From positions 21,009,501 through 21,073,500 of the forward strand of contig NC_085129.1 in assembly GCF_030269925.1 (NCBI RefSeq): a DNA stretch of 64,000 nt, written 5' to 3'. Below are positions 28,195 to 38,848 of the stretch, piece by piece (the first letter of the stretch is position 1; every line of letters starts with the position of its first letter). The DNA comes from Bombyx mori. Lineage: Eukaryota; Arthropoda; Insecta; Lepidoptera; Bombycidae. The translations under genes and the position numbers were made by a program. The notes below the pieces were generated by a model, which searched no databases, had not been told where the DNA came from, and saw only the letters and a program-made list of their open reading frames with translations.

Positions 28195-29464
28195 CTAGGC
28201 TGCACTAAAAGTATCGGGAATGGAATATTTCCACTGTTCCTGTCATATTAAAATCTTTTTAATTGAAAACTCCTTGGTTTTAAAAATCGAATACCATTTA
28301 TTTATTTAAAAAAACATTCTCGGTCTTGTCACGAGGTTTTGTCAAACTTGTTTAGTCGTTGAGAAAATGGAATTGACTCGAGAAAATTCAAGAGCGATGA
28401 TTTATTATGACTTTCGAAGTGGTTTAAGACAAAAACAGTGTGTTGACCGGATGATTTCTGCATTTGGTGATGAAGTCCCATCCAAAACCACAATTTATCG
28501 CTGGTTTGCTGAGTTTCAACGTGGACGTGTCAAGCTCAGTGATGATCCCCGTCAAGGTCGTCCAAAAACTGCAGTCACCCAAGAAAACGTTGATGCTGTG
28601 CGTAAGCTGATTGAGGAAGATCGACATGTGACATACCGCGAAATTCAGGCAACTTTAGACATTGGCATGAGTCAAATACAAATAATCTTGCATGAACAAT
28701 TAGGTGTAAAAAGTTGTTTTCCCGATGGATACCGCATTCGCTCTGTGAAGAGCAAAAAGCGGCTCGCGTTACTTGGTGCGTCAGAACTCTCGAAAGATTC
28801 CACGCAGGATCTTCAAGTGCTGTATACAACATTGTATCAGGTGACGAATCCTGGATATACGCGTACGAACCCGAAACAAAAAACCAGTCACGGGTTTGGG
28901 TGTTCGAAAATGAGTTAAAGCCAACAAAAATTGTTCGTTCACGGAGTGTTGCAAAAAAAATGGTGGCCACGTTTGTCTCCAAAACCGGCCATGTTACGAC
29001 TATTCCTCTTGAGGGACAAAGAACGGTTAATGCAGAATGGTATGCTAGCATTTGTTTGCCACAGGTCGTTTCTGAACTCCGTAAAGAGAACTGCAACCGC
29101 CGCATCAGCCTCCATCACGACAATGCGAGTTCTCACACCGCGTACAGAACAAATGAGTTTTTAGAGCAAGAAAACATAGAATTATTAGACCCCTAATCCC
29201 TAATGATTTTTATACTTTCCCTGAAATAAAGAATAAATTGCGTGGACAGAGATTTTCATCACCTGAAGAAGCTGTGGACGCCTACAAAACGGCCATTTTG
29301 GAGACCCCAACTTCCGAATGGAATGGTTGCTTCAATGATTGGTTCCATTATATGGAAAAATGTGTCAAATTTCGCGGAGAATACTTCGAAAAGCAATAAA
29401 TATATTTTTAAATAGTAATGTTGTGTCACTTCGTTAATTCCCGAAACTTTCAGTGCCGCCCTCG
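28195..29464 (+). mobile_element. mariner-type DNA transposon, inactive
   Basis: A 1270-bp element. The left end CTAGGCTGCACTAAAAGTAT and the reversed right end CGAGGGCGGCACTGAAAGTT form imperfect terminal inverted repeats. It is flanked by TA (28193-28194 and 29465-29466), the Tc1/mariner target duplication. It interrupts a SINE-A copy whose two halves join perfectly at that TA. Confidence 0.93.
28367..29397 (+). pseudogene. mariner transposase pseudogene
   Basis: The N-terminus MELTRENSRAMIYYDFRSGL leads into the paired-like helix-turn-helix region (TIYRWFAEFQRGRVKLSDDP, GRPKTAVTQENVDAVRKLIE). One A is missing in an A run near 28707, shifting the frame. The next frame contains the first catalytic Asp (SGDESWIYAYEP) and the second (HHDNASSH). 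Just after NIELLDP a small deletion at about 29191 creates a stop and removes the segment that should hold the third Asp of the D,D34D triad. The C-terminus (GRGQRFSSPEE-like, WFHYMEKCVKFRGEY) remains readable to TAA at 29395. It cannot encode an active enzyme. Confidence 0.92.
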
Positions 29465-29599
29465 TAGATTCCGCGAAGCACTGCTCTTGCTAGGATCAGT
29501 GTTAGCGACTTCACCAGATTCGAGCCCCGTGAGCTCGCCTACTCTTTCTGTAAATCTAGTTTGAACCCTCAAGGTCACTGCAATAGGTAGGAAATAAAA
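29465..29599 (+). repeat. SINE-A, right piece (split by mariner)
   Basis: TAGATTCCGCGAAGCACTGC through GTGAGCTCGCCTACTCTT to AATAGGTAGGAAATAAAAG. Confidence 0.9.
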
Positions 29600-31069
29600 G
29601 CGCTCTGTGAGGGTAAATCCGGATGGAACACAACAAACATGATTCTTTTAAAGTCACTGTCGATTATCGTGACCTAAGTGGCGCGGGAGTGGAAACCTTT
29701 AAACGATACCACGCCCTACGCGACAAGGGGACCGGATTACGAGCACGCGCTGATTACGGACGCCAAAAGCCTTCAACAAAAAATTACACTCCAGATTCGA
29801 TGGGCAACCGAACTTTGAAGCGATCCAAATCAGCGCAGCGGTTCTGGATGGTAGAAATAGACTCTGCTCCGACAACGGGTGATGCAATGATAAAAACAAG
29901 GAACACGTAATTCTCTTGCGTTCTTTGTGTATGTCATGAATTGCAAAGGGCCAGCGAATTGATTAGCTTATATTGAGAATAATAAAGCAAGAAATACATT
30001 ATCATATGAGAAGAACTAGACGATCGCGTAAGCGGCTTCGGTGAGTTCGTTGGCTATGTTGTGTTAAAAAACTGTTATGACCAACCGTGAGTCAAGTATA
30101 AGTATCATTACGTGGTAATGCATTAGTAAGTACATGTTAGAAAAACAACATTTAATTCAGCTTTGGACAAGAAAAGTTATTTTAGTGATCGTTGTAATAT
30201 AAATGTTGCAAAATTATATTTGAATACGAGTAAATTGTGAAAATTATGGCGGGTACTTTTTACATAACATCAACAAACATGACATCTCAGTCCTAATTAA
30301 GACTCCAAACGAAAATAGTGTTTATCTGCATCGGTTAAAACCTAAATTCAAAATCTCAATGAAGCTGACTTGAGACATTCCACAAATTTAAAGGTGCGTT
30401 TATGTTTTTTTATTTTAAGCTTTATGTTAAAGGGATATAGAGTCACCATGGATTTTTTTTATTAAACCAACTTATTTTGTAGGTTGTGTTGAGATTCGAA
30501 AGTAGTCAGTTAGTTTAGCTTAGCTCAGTTCGGCATGCAGCGTGGATTGAGTCGCGTGTGTGTCGTTTAAAAAAATTTACATAGAAACTCGAACGAACTG
30601 GCCGAAAACGGAACTGTCAAAATTGGCGGGAACTCATCAAAATTTTGTGTTTGTAAACATTTTCAGTGAATTCACATTGTGATATTTCGATAAATATTTC
30701 TCTCACTACGGTGCAATATTCATTGAAAGTTTTTTCTTTCGATAATTGTTGGCAGCCAACGGTCATTTGCATCAGGTAAGATATTTATTATTATAACATA
30801 AAACTAAAGGAATTTAACTGTGCAGCCTTGTAAAAACGGGTTCTTTTATATTTCTACAAACAGGAAATATTTTGTTCGTTAAAAGCCGCCAAGAGGTTTT
30901 CTAAATTGCCTAATTTCGGCCATAAGAACACAATATATTATATTAGCACTAAGAACTGGAAGTATAAACGCACTTTTAAACAACTATTATATAAAAAAAA
31001 AATTGTGAGCACGCATTAATTTCCTGTTGTCATAAGATCCTTAGCAGTACGCCTAGCGTGCAAACAATA
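29600..31069. other. Stretch without recognised gene
   Basis: A 95-codon frame at 29623-29910 (MEHNKHDSFK...) has an in-frame upstream stop and no family resemblance, so I do not call it. Around 30520-30775 lies a less AT-rich block with TTGGCGGGAA (30623-30632) and a good donor CATCAG|GTAAGA at 30774. This may be a non-coding first exon and promoter of a gene whose body I cannot see. Confidence 0.3.
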
Positions 31070-31071
31070 AT

Positions 31072-31216
31072 AGCCCACTGAGTTTCTCGCCAGATCTTCT
31101 CAGTGGATCAATCAGTTACCAAATACTCTCAAGTTGAGTCCGTGAGGTCACCTACCCCTCTGCGCTTAGCTAGGACACTCCCTTAAGCACCAGCGAATAT
31201 GTACGGGAATAAATTA
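31072..31216 (+). repeat. SINE-A copy with internal deletion
   Basis: GCCCACTGAGTTTCTCGCCA then directly CAAATACTCTCAAGTTGAG and ...CACCAGCGAATATGTACGGG. The GATCCGGTGGTAG to GTGTTAG part is lost. Confidence 0.8.
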
Positions 31217-31355
31217 ATCAAACAATCTCATACGATCTATGATCTAAATTACAAACTGAACGAAACCTATTGTACACTTAATTAAAATGCATTTTCGCAA
31301 TAAACTATCAAGCGATGACTTACAAAATCAAATCTGACTAACAGACAATGAATAA

Positions 31356-31575
31356 TAAAATTTGCGTAATTACCGGTGGTAGGACCTCTTGTGAGTCCGC
31401 GCGGGTGGGTACCACCACCCTGCTTATTTCTACCGTGAAGCAGTAATGCGTTTACATAGAACTTATATCTCAAGGAGGGTGGTGCATTTACGTTGTAGAT
31501 GGCTATGGGCTCCAGTAACAACTTAACACCAGGTGGACTGTGAGCTCGTCCACCCATCAAAAGCAATAAAAAAAT
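31356..31575 (+). repeat. SINE-B copy with partial middle segment
   Basis: AAATTTGCGTAATTACCGGT, body, then a deletion removing GGTTTGAAGGGTGGGG...CTGAGACC, then the normal 3' part and an A7 tail. Confidence 0.9.
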
Positions 31576-31619
31576 TAAACAAATTATCTAAATGTACGCG
31601 GTATCTTGATGTGATTATT

Positions 31620-31809
31620 AAGACCCACTGAGTTTCTCGCCGGATCATCTCAATGGGTCGCGATTCCGATCCGGTGGTAGATTCAGCGAAGCACTGCTCC
31701 TGCTAGGGCCAGTGTTAACAAGTCTCTCAGGTTGAACCCGTGAGCTCAATTACCGGTCAGCATGTTGGAATAGTTCCTTAAGTTATAAAGGATTAGGTAG
31801 GGAAAAAAA
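31620..31809 (+). repeat. SINE-A copy, 5'-truncated
   Basis: CCCACTGAGTTTCTCGCCGG to GGATTAGGTAGGGAAAAAAA. Confidence 0.9.
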
Positions 31810-32059
31810 TAAGCGACGGCCCGACAATAATTGTATGGTTTATCAGTTCTTGGGAACAGAAGACAGTGCGTTTTCCCGTGTACCTACTTCGGCAATACTA
31901 AAAACTCCGAAAAAAGTCCCCGCGCGCGATTTGAATTAAAACAACAGTTATGTTTTATGTGTTTATTAACAAATATCTGTTATGTATTAATTTTAATAAG
32001 CAAGTTTATCAACTATTTTCACTTTACTATATCAACTGATGCATCCTTTACGTCGTTTT

Positions 32060-32135
32060 ATGCACTACCCTGGGTCGACTGGTAGAGAATGCCTTAGGCG
32101 TTAAATCCACCAACGAATATTTATTACCAGAGAAG
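32060..32135 (+). mobile_element. CR1/Jockey-type LINE 3' end fragment
   Basis: CTACCCTGGGTCGACTGGTA GAGAATGCCTTAGGCGTTAA ATCC resembles the 3' UTR of the LINE at 45771-49023 (about 48920-48985). A 5'-truncated relic. Confidence 0.6.
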
Positions 32136-32356
32136 ACCGCAATCGCCAATCGAAGCTACTCATGGTGGGAAGTAGTGTACGAGTAGATACCATACCCATT
32201 ACGGCAGGGGTATATCATTCCAATTCTAAGGCACGCAAAAAGAAACATCGCTGTTACCGCACCGAGAAAAGCGGTTCTAGGTAAAACCGATGAATTTTGG
32301 TCCGGTAATGGGTGATTTTTAATTCTCTTGTCCGATTAACGCGAAATATAACATAA

Positions 32357-32470
32357 TTTTACTGGTGGTAGGTCGTTTTGTAAGTTCAACCAGCTAGGTA
32401 CCGCAAAAATGGCTAAATCTGTCGCGAAGCAATCATGGAGTCCTCGAACTCGCATCTTGAGATGTAATAT
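32357..32470 (+). repeat. SINE-B fragment, degenerate
   Basis: TTTACTGGTGGTAGGTCG then CTAGGTACCGCAAAAATGGC TAAATCTGTCGCGAAGCAAT resembles the start of headless SINE-B in sense. It faces the antisense copy that follows. Confidence 0.6.
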
Positions 32471-32483
32471 TTCTTTTTTTTTA

Positions 32484-32686
32484 GTGGTTACCAGAGCCCA
32501 TAGACATCTACAACGTAAATCCCGCTTACCACCTTGAGACATGAGTTCTGAAATCTCACTTTTTTAACAGTACAACGGCTGCCCCACCCTTCAAACTGAA
32601 ACGCGTTACTGCTTCACGGCAGAAATAGGCAAGGTGGTGGTACCTATCCGTGCGGACTCACGATATGTCCTACCGCCAGTAAAATT
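32484..32686 (-). repeat. SINE-B copy, headless, antisense
   Basis: TTAGTGGTTACCAGAGCCCA to CGATATGTCCTACCGCCAGT. Missing the extreme 3' end. With 32357-32470 it forms an inverted pair. Confidence 0.85.
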
Positions 32687-32689
32687 TTC

Positions 32690-33047
32690 AGTGGTTTCAT
32701 AGCAGATTCGCTGTGAGCTTTATCTGCTCATCAGAAGGAATAAATTATCGGTTTTAAAACCTGCTAACCCAGGAGTATCTTGTGGCTAAGCTGTGTGATC
32801 GCATAAGGTACTGGATGAAAGAACTGTGGAAAATGGCTCGTAGTAAACATGTTTTAAGGTCTCCACAGTATTTGAGACCTTAAAATATAATCATGTACTT
32901 TTCGAGGTTGTTTAAGTATTATAATGCCGAAGACACAATAAGTACTTTTGAATTGTCTGTAATTGTCTAATGAGTGGGTATTTTCCTTATATTTCTAACA
33001 TCGCGTGAGGGTAATTTGTTCTATAACCCTTCTGTAGTTGGAGTTAC
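32690..33047. other. Nothing recognised
   Basis: No open frame or known repeat; contains a short GGTCTCCACAG...TTGAGACCTTAAAAT imperfect inverted repeat near 32860. Confidence 0.25.
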
Positions 33048-33230
33048 AAAGTTCTCGAACTGACACAGATCCGACCTACATCTAGCCTCCAGTCCTATAC
33101 TACACTACTACAGACACAGTCCTCTGCAGCTCTGTACTGATCCCGAGCTCTCCTCGTACACAAACAGACAGATCCGACTTACATCTAGCCTCTAGTCCTA
33201 TACTACACCACTATAGATGCTGCTACCTAA
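33048..33230 (-). repeat. 105-bp satellite unit, inverted partial array (about 1.7 units)
   Basis: CACAGATCCGACCTACATCT AGCCTC...TATACTACAC occurs twice about 103 bp apart. It is the reverse complement of the tandem units at 36557-37050. Confidence 0.85.
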
Positions 33231-33390
33231 AATTCTCGTATATTCTTACTTACTAGTCAAAAGTTTTGCTCCGACTTTCGAAGTGCTCTCTAAGCCGTGC
33301 CTGACGCGATATTCACTAGGCCTTTAATTAAGATGCGATTCACGTCGGAGGCTGTTCTATCGCAACAATGACCTCTGCGGCCCTCCGAAG

Positions 33391-33605
33391 TCACTCGCGC
33401 GTTGTTACGACATCGTCCAAGGCTGCCCGAAGTAAATTATGAAGACGATTCATACAAAGGTGAAACCTCTAAGGAAAATCGGTTCTGTTCATGTCGAAAT
33501 ACCGATTGTTTAGTAGATTTTTGTGTTAAAGATGACAACAATTCGTTCAGCTATGTACCGAACCCTCAGACAGACAATTATATGCAAAATTTTAAAATTA
33601 AATAA
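33391..33605 (+). CDS. Candidate terminal exon, Cys-rich
   Basis: After a possible acceptor CCCTCCGAAG the frame reads ...LPEVNYEDDSYKGETSKENR then FCSCRNTDCLVDFCVKDDNN and ends QNFKIK at TAA 33603-33605, which overlaps AATAAA. The balanced composition and five closely spaced Cys look coding. No start or partner exon is visible, and it lies between the inverted satellite copies. The family is not recognised. Confidence 0.25.
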
Positions 33606-33609
33606 AACC

Positions 33610-34475
33610 AATTTTTTTAAAGTACCTAAATCGGAAATATCATAAATATAGTCAAAGTCAATTAAATGTTCATTAATTAATGATAAATCATAAACTAGTC
33701 AGGTCTTGTTAAGATTTAAACTCAAAAAGGACCAGATTGCAATTGGATATACCTAGATAGTTGCTTAAAAACCGATGCTGCGAATGACTTTTGGCGCCAG
33801 AAAAGATCTCTGGCAGGCAGTAATGAACGCGGCAGTCCGGGTCGAACCTTACCCCGGTGACGCGTGGTTCGATGACCAAGGATAACTTCGCAAGGATATT
33901 GGCATCGCATTGACGCTTGTAGAAATGTAATGTTAACGTTCACAATCATTTAATCGCACCATTGTGTTAATTTGTATGCCGCTGGCGTTGCGACCACCAT
34001 CTCATGACTCACACACACACACCGTTCGTGTTTCCTGCATTTAATATTCACTACTTTCATGTCCTGGGTCTCGTAGTTTTTGCGTTTGGAGGCAGTTGTG
34101 CTTACCATTCATCTTCACTTACATACACCTATAACAGAAGCAAACTGGAGCCACCGTTTCAGGCTCAGGACTCTTGGTTATGCTCATTTATCTCGGTCAG
34201 TATACCCTGTCGTTAGATACATGGCATGGTCTGCTTCGGACAGGGAATTAAACATTTCTATTTTCTCCATTTTACTATTTTAAACCACCGAATTTTTCAT
34301 TAAAACATTTGTCTCAAGATAGTCGTCGATATTCTTCTCACTGTCTCGATGTTGCTTAACCATTTTTTTGCCCTCGAAATCTAACAATTTAATAAGATTC
34401 TCTGATTATTCTAATAAGGATTTTCAGGTAGTGTCTTGTGCCACGCACTAAGGCATCTATGTACCTACGCGCCAT
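33610..34475. other. Stretch without recognised gene
   Basis: Short frames only (33722-33949 minus, 34004-34283 plus) without family resemblance. A CA repeat, (AC)8, is at 34007-34022. Confidence 0.3.
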
Positions 34476-34608
34476 TGTCTTCCTGTGTGCTTAGTGCCAG
34501 TTTTTTAACTTCGGCAACTAACGGCAAACGTAGAGAAGCTGTTCCAACTCCATACAAATTTGAGTTAACTTTAACGCGATCGAGAAGTTAGAAAACTCGC
34601 TCTATGCA
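34476..34608. mobile_element. Fold-back MITE-like element, second copy
   Basis: GTGTGCTTAGTGCCAGTTTT TTAACTTC at the left is matched inversely by GAAGTTAGAAAACTCGCTCTATGCAC. The interior has CAACTCCATACAAATTTGAG, shared with 14032-14166. Confidence 0.7.
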
Positions 34609-34784
34609 CTTTGTTTGTTTATGATAGCCGTTTCTCAGGCTTGTTCTCCGGAATCGAATCCAAATTCGGTAAATAGATGATCGTGCTTCCGCCCCTACTC
34701 TTGTTAGTGGCTACCAAAGCCCACTACTATATCAAATAAAGACTTCTGGACTAAATGTGACCAACCCCCATCGCGCAAGACATT

Positions 34785-35015
34785 GCCCGTCGGAAATGGC
34801 GTTGGACAGGACACACTACGGCGCAGCGGAGTCAACGCAACATCAATCGCGTTTGAGTGGCAACCGCTTGGCAGGAGAAGACCTGATCACCCTGTACATA
34901 TTTGCTGACGCACCGTGGAGCGCGAGACCAGAACTGCCGACGTGACCTGGAGTGATATCAAGGAGCAAGCGCAAGACAGGGTCAAGTGGAACAACTTGTG
35001 AGGGCCCTATGTGCC
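34785..35015 (+). mobile_element. LINE ORF2 C-terminal remnant, frameshifted
   Basis: RRKWRWTGHT in one frame is followed in another by FEWQPLGRRRPD...RTVERET...ADVTWSDIKEQAQDRVKWNN. This is the GH-x-R, RGRP, RTVE, TW, A-x-DR-x-KW succession at the C-terminus of many LINE ORF2 proteins. Several indels are present. The enclosing annotated frames (34757, 34843 minus) are incidental. Confidence 0.6.
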
Positions 35016-35407
35016 AGCGTGATGCTCTAGGACTACAACAACGACCGAAGCCTATAGATAGAACTACGCCGCCATCAATCTCGAGACACATGTGGCCGTA
35101 GTCTCAATATACAACTCTGTAACATTCCGGTGAATCATTTGGTCGCATTTTACGAAATACTGCCGGAAATACGGTCCTGGCGGTTGACAGCGCCGCCAAT
35201 AAGCTGTAAACCCATTACATAAACACGAATATGTATTACAAGTGATTTATGACTGTGAAAAACAGAAATCACAATGATAAAGCTAACTTAACCCACAAAA
35301 GTCATCGGGTCTGGTGAAAGTCAGGTGGCGACTTGTATTTCGGTTGGCTTAAGTTATGAACTTGTAAGTTTTGAATGGTTTGTTGTATTTTTTGGTAGCT
35401 TAGGTGA

Positions 35408-35582
35408 TCAGGGTATTTCTGCCGCGAAGCAGTAATGCGTTTCGGTTTGAAGGGTGCGGCAGTCGTTGTAATTATACTGAGACCTGGGTGGCGGCATTTA
35501 CGTTGTAGATGTCTATGGGCTCCAGTAACCTCTTAACACCAGTTTGGCTGTGAGCTCGTAAACCATCTAAGCAATCAAAAAA
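35408..35582 (+). repeat. SINE-B copy, 5'-truncated
   Basis: GGTATTTCTGCCGCGAAGCA to ACCATCTAAGCAATCAAAAA, with a deletion after CTGAGACC. Confidence 0.9.
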
Positions 35583-35861
35583 GTGTGATCATCTACTTGA
35601 CGTGCCATTGGTTGTCAAGTGATCTCTGGATCTGATGAACGTTACAGCATCTCGGTTTCATTGGTGTAAAAGTGTGCTTTGTGGCAGTTATAGACGGGAC
35701 GATGGTACGAATCCGTTCCAGCAAGCAACACGTTTTCCCATCAGTAACTCAGATAAATTCGCTAAGTTCAAGAATAAGTTATTTTCGTTGGAAATTGTTC
35801 AGCGTTACGCTAAATCCTTAACACGATTTTTTATTAACTTGAACTGTATCTATAAGTGACG

Positions 35862-36123
35862 GAATCTGATCCTCCCGATCCATTAATGAACCCGTCGCTT
35901 GCGACGATGGGCTTGACGCCTCCTTGGCGTTGGATGGGCGTCCTTTTTCGCCGAATCTTCCAGGTGGGTCGCGTTTCCGATCCGGTGGTAGATTCTGCCA
36001 AGCACTGCTCTTGCTAGGGCCAGTGCTAGCAACACTTCCGGTTTGCGCCTTGAGAACTCACTTACATGCTAGGATAAAGTTGAAGTTGCCTTTCAAGGCT
36101 ATTAGCATAGGTAGGGAAAAAAA
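35862..36123 (+). repeat. SINE-A copy, nearly complete, rearranged
   Basis: GAATCTGATCCTCCCGATCC, then CGTCGCTTGCGACGATGGGC, CGCCGAATCTTCCAGGTGGG, GCCAAGCACTGCTCTTGCTA, and AGCATAGGTAGGGAAAAAAA. The CACTGAGTTT block is replaced. Confidence 0.85.
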
Positions 36124-36556
36124 CGGAATCATTTATAGTATTGTTCATTTTTGACCCTATCTATTCGCTGAGATGACAAGCGGGTTAATGCTGTGGACTG
36201 AGTTTCACAAGTACGGCGTTCTGTGCTTAGGCCGTTGCTCAAACTAGTGGCCAATGGCGCCCCGAGTGGATCAAGTTGTCTGCTGCTGTAAAGCGGGTCA
36301 CGGAGGAATGTGCAGCGTGAGGAATAATCGTGACGCATCTCTGTCGTGTAATTTTTTAACGGTGTCTTTATTTATTTACGGATGACGTTAAATTAAGAAA
36401 CGAATCGCTCTAGTCTGATAACTTAGATCGACGGTCAGTTCCGTGTTTTTTCATAATTATGTGTGCTGTCCGCGTATCCGACAGCACTGTTACTACTGGG
36501 TCAAAGCTATTGGTATTCAGTTAATGATAATAAGACATTAGGGAGAAACGTCTTTT
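36124..36556. other. Nothing recognised
   Basis: Moderately GC-rich unique-looking stretch between a SINE-A and the satellite; the minus frame 36129-36338 has no family resemblance. Confidence 0.25.
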
Positions 36557-37050
36557 TGTGTACGAGAAGAGCTCGGGATCAGTACAGAGCTGCAGAGGAC
36601 TGTGTCTGTAGTAGTGTAGTATAGGACTAGAGGCTAGATGTAGGTCGGATCTGTGTCAGTTTGTGTACGAGAAGAGCTTGGGATCAGTACAGAGCTGCAG
36701 AGGACTGTGTCTGTAGTAGTGTAGTATAGGACTAGAGGCTAGATGTAGGTCGGATCTGTGTCAGTTTGTGTACGAGAAGAGCTTGGGATCAGTACAGAGC
36801 TGCAGAGGACTGTGTCTGTAGTAGTGTAGTATAGGACTAGAGGCTAGATGTAGGTCGGATCTGTGTCAGTTTGTGTACGAGAAGAGCTCGGGATCAGTAC
36901 AGAGCTGCAGAGGACTGTGTCTGTAGTAGTGTAGTATAGGATTAAAGGCTAGATGTAGGGCGGATCTGTGTCTGTTTGTATACGAGAAGAGCTCGAGATC
37001 AGTACAGAGCTACAGAGGACTGTGTCTGTAGTAGTGTAGTATAGGAGTTC
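36557..37050 (+). repeat. Tandem array of 105-bp units
   Basis: Four complete units start with TGTGTACGAGAAGAGCT at 36557, 36662, 36767 and 36872. A fifth, partial and more diverged, starts at 36977 (TGTATACGAG). The spacing is exactly 105 bp each time. Each unit contains GGGATCAGTACAGAGCTGCA and GTAGTGTAGTATAGGACTAG. Units 1-3 are nearly identical, while units 4-5 carry changes near their ends, as expected from unequal exchange. Confidence 0.95.
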
Positions 37051-37359
37051 TAAATGTATGTCAGATATGCAACATTTCAGATATAATCCGTTCTAATCAT
37101 CTACTTCCAAATCTCAAGGTCTCGCCGACATAGTGTCATAACAATTAAGTAAGTTTATTGGTCAAACTAGAATTGTCCAACTGGAAATGGTCATTTCTTA
37201 ATACATGTATATATTTTTTCAATGCTGTTCTCCATAATGATATTGTACATTCACTTGTGGACTATGCCATTAGTTGAATGTGCGGAGTTCTTTGTAATTT
37301 AAGGAATTCTTCTATTTTATGCGATCTATCTAATTTTGCTAAATTCTCTAATTTACTAT

Positions 37360-37490
37360 GAATGTGGAAGGATATAGAGGAAGAGGTAGACCTAAGAAGA
37401 AATGGTTTAAGATAGAGGAGTATGGAAGGAGAAAACATGTTGCACCGACCCCAGGTGACTGGGAGAAGGGCAGGAGAATCATGATATCTA
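37360..37490 (+). mobile_element. LINE ORF2 C-terminal remnant
   Basis: Encodes NVEGYRGRGRPKKKWFKIEEYG...KHVAPTPGDWEKGR, the GRGRPKKKW motif of LINE C-termini, decayed. Inverse of 26940-27155. Confidence 0.65.
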
Positions 37491-37903
37491 ATTGTGATAA
37501 AAATTAAATATAATAGTTTAAAAAAAACTAAAAAATACGCTTTTATAGAAAATCCAACTAAAAAATAGAAAATAAATTTTAATAAATTTGAATTAAAAAT
37601 AGTGTAAGAAAAAATGACTTTGTTGTAAAAAAGCGTGGGGTGCTTTTCAGAATATTATCAAAATAACCCTTCTATTTATAGCTACCGATACCATATCAAT
37701 AGTTTTATGAACAGATATGAGTAGAAGGGCTATTTTGATAATTACCTGACCCACCCACCACCCACCACCGGAGTAGGGCTTATCCTCACTACTGTTATAC
37801 CATCGTACCATCCGGTTTTAGAATGAGCTCCCCTCCACGGTGTTTCCCGAGTGTTAAGACATGTCCTTCTTCAAACGAGGCTTGTGGAAAGTACTTGACG
37901 TTA

Positions 37904-38013
37904 GGCAGCGGCTTGGCTCTGCCCCTGGCATTTCTGAAGTCCACGAGCGATGGTGACCACTCACCATCAGGTGGGACGTATGTTCGTCTGCCTACAAGGG
38001 CAATAGAAAAAAC
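37904..38013 (+). repeat. SINE-C copy
   Basis: TTAGGCAGCGGCTTGGCTCT to CTACAAGGGCAATAGAAAAA. Confidence 0.9.
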
Positions 38014-38574
38014 ACCCCAGGATCAAAACAAAGCAGTATCTGACTCACACCTCATAACTGTTTACTTATAAAATGCTCAAGCCATTGTTGGGAGTTGTTA
38101 ATTATTATTGAATACATATTTTCTTCCTCGTTTTTGTATTCACGTACAGTTTCTTTGTCGCCGTCTCGTCATTTAAAGGTCGTAGGTTCGGCCAGGGCGT
38201 TGATCCACGGGCAAATAAAATATTATCGTATTTCTTTTTTTTTTTAATAACTTCGGCGGACGTGCGAGCTTTTGTGATTTAGCCGTCTTGTCATTAATTG
38301 TCATTGGCAATGTCGAAATGGAAAAAAATGTCTGACTAAAACATGACTCGCGTTGGTGGCGTTATAATATCAAGATATCTTGTATGTTAAATTGGTTTTC
38401 AAATGGTGTCGATTTTTTTAATGTCCTCAAGTCTGCATTGGGCATGGGCACAGGTTGAAGAGAGAAACTGGTATCCGTCGATTGGATTCGAACGCTGACC
38501 GCATAGATAATACACATAAATTAGTAATAGATAAGCAACCCAAGCACTCAACAAAATGCTAACGGGTGTCAGCC
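38014..38574. other. Nothing recognised
   Basis: AT-rich, no supported frame. A T-run at 38231-38244 and a tRNA B-box-like GGATTCGAACGCTGACC at 38483 were seen, without a tRNA fold. Confidence 0.25.
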
Positions 38575-38848
38575 ACTAGATGGCTTCGATTACTTTCTCA
38601 TTGCTCCTGTAGATGGCAGTAGCATACTCGTATTTCCTATCCTATATTTTAAGGATTTTGATAATTTTCAGAATCCGCAAATAGATCAAATTTGATAAAT
38701 TTGTCTATAACAAATAAGAATTGTATGATTTATTACTTTTTTATTTTCTGTGTTTAGTTATACAATAATTAGATGCTTTGACAATTAGATGCTTTGACAA
38801 TATATAAATTTAGGGGCATCCGCTACAAGTTGTCGCTAGTTTATTTTT
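38575..38848 (+). repeat. Repeat D, left part, copy 1
   Basis: TCATTGCTCCTGTAGATGGC, TATCCTATATTTTA, TTTTCAGAA, AATTTGTCTATAA and GGGCATC occur in the same order at 56706-56940. Both copies are followed at the same place by antisense SINE-B. Contains a local 16-bp tandem (ATTAGATGCTTTGACA twice, 38770-38802). Confidence 0.75.

Noticed and set aside
28575..29105. 176-codon minus-strand frame
   Set aside because: Lies over the mariner transposase in antisense; it is a shadow of that coding region.
29623..29910. 95-codon frame after the SINE-A
   Set aside because: Has ATG and an upstream stop but no domain, no splice context and no recognised relatives.
33770..33850. TTTTGGCGCCAGAAAAG as a possible LTR primer-binding site
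   Set aside because: No flanking LTRs or gag/pol frames are present.
36557..37050. Regular direct repeats resembling a CRISPR-like array
   Set aside because: The whole 105-bp unit repeats without unique spacers in a eukaryotic genome; it is a tandem satellite.
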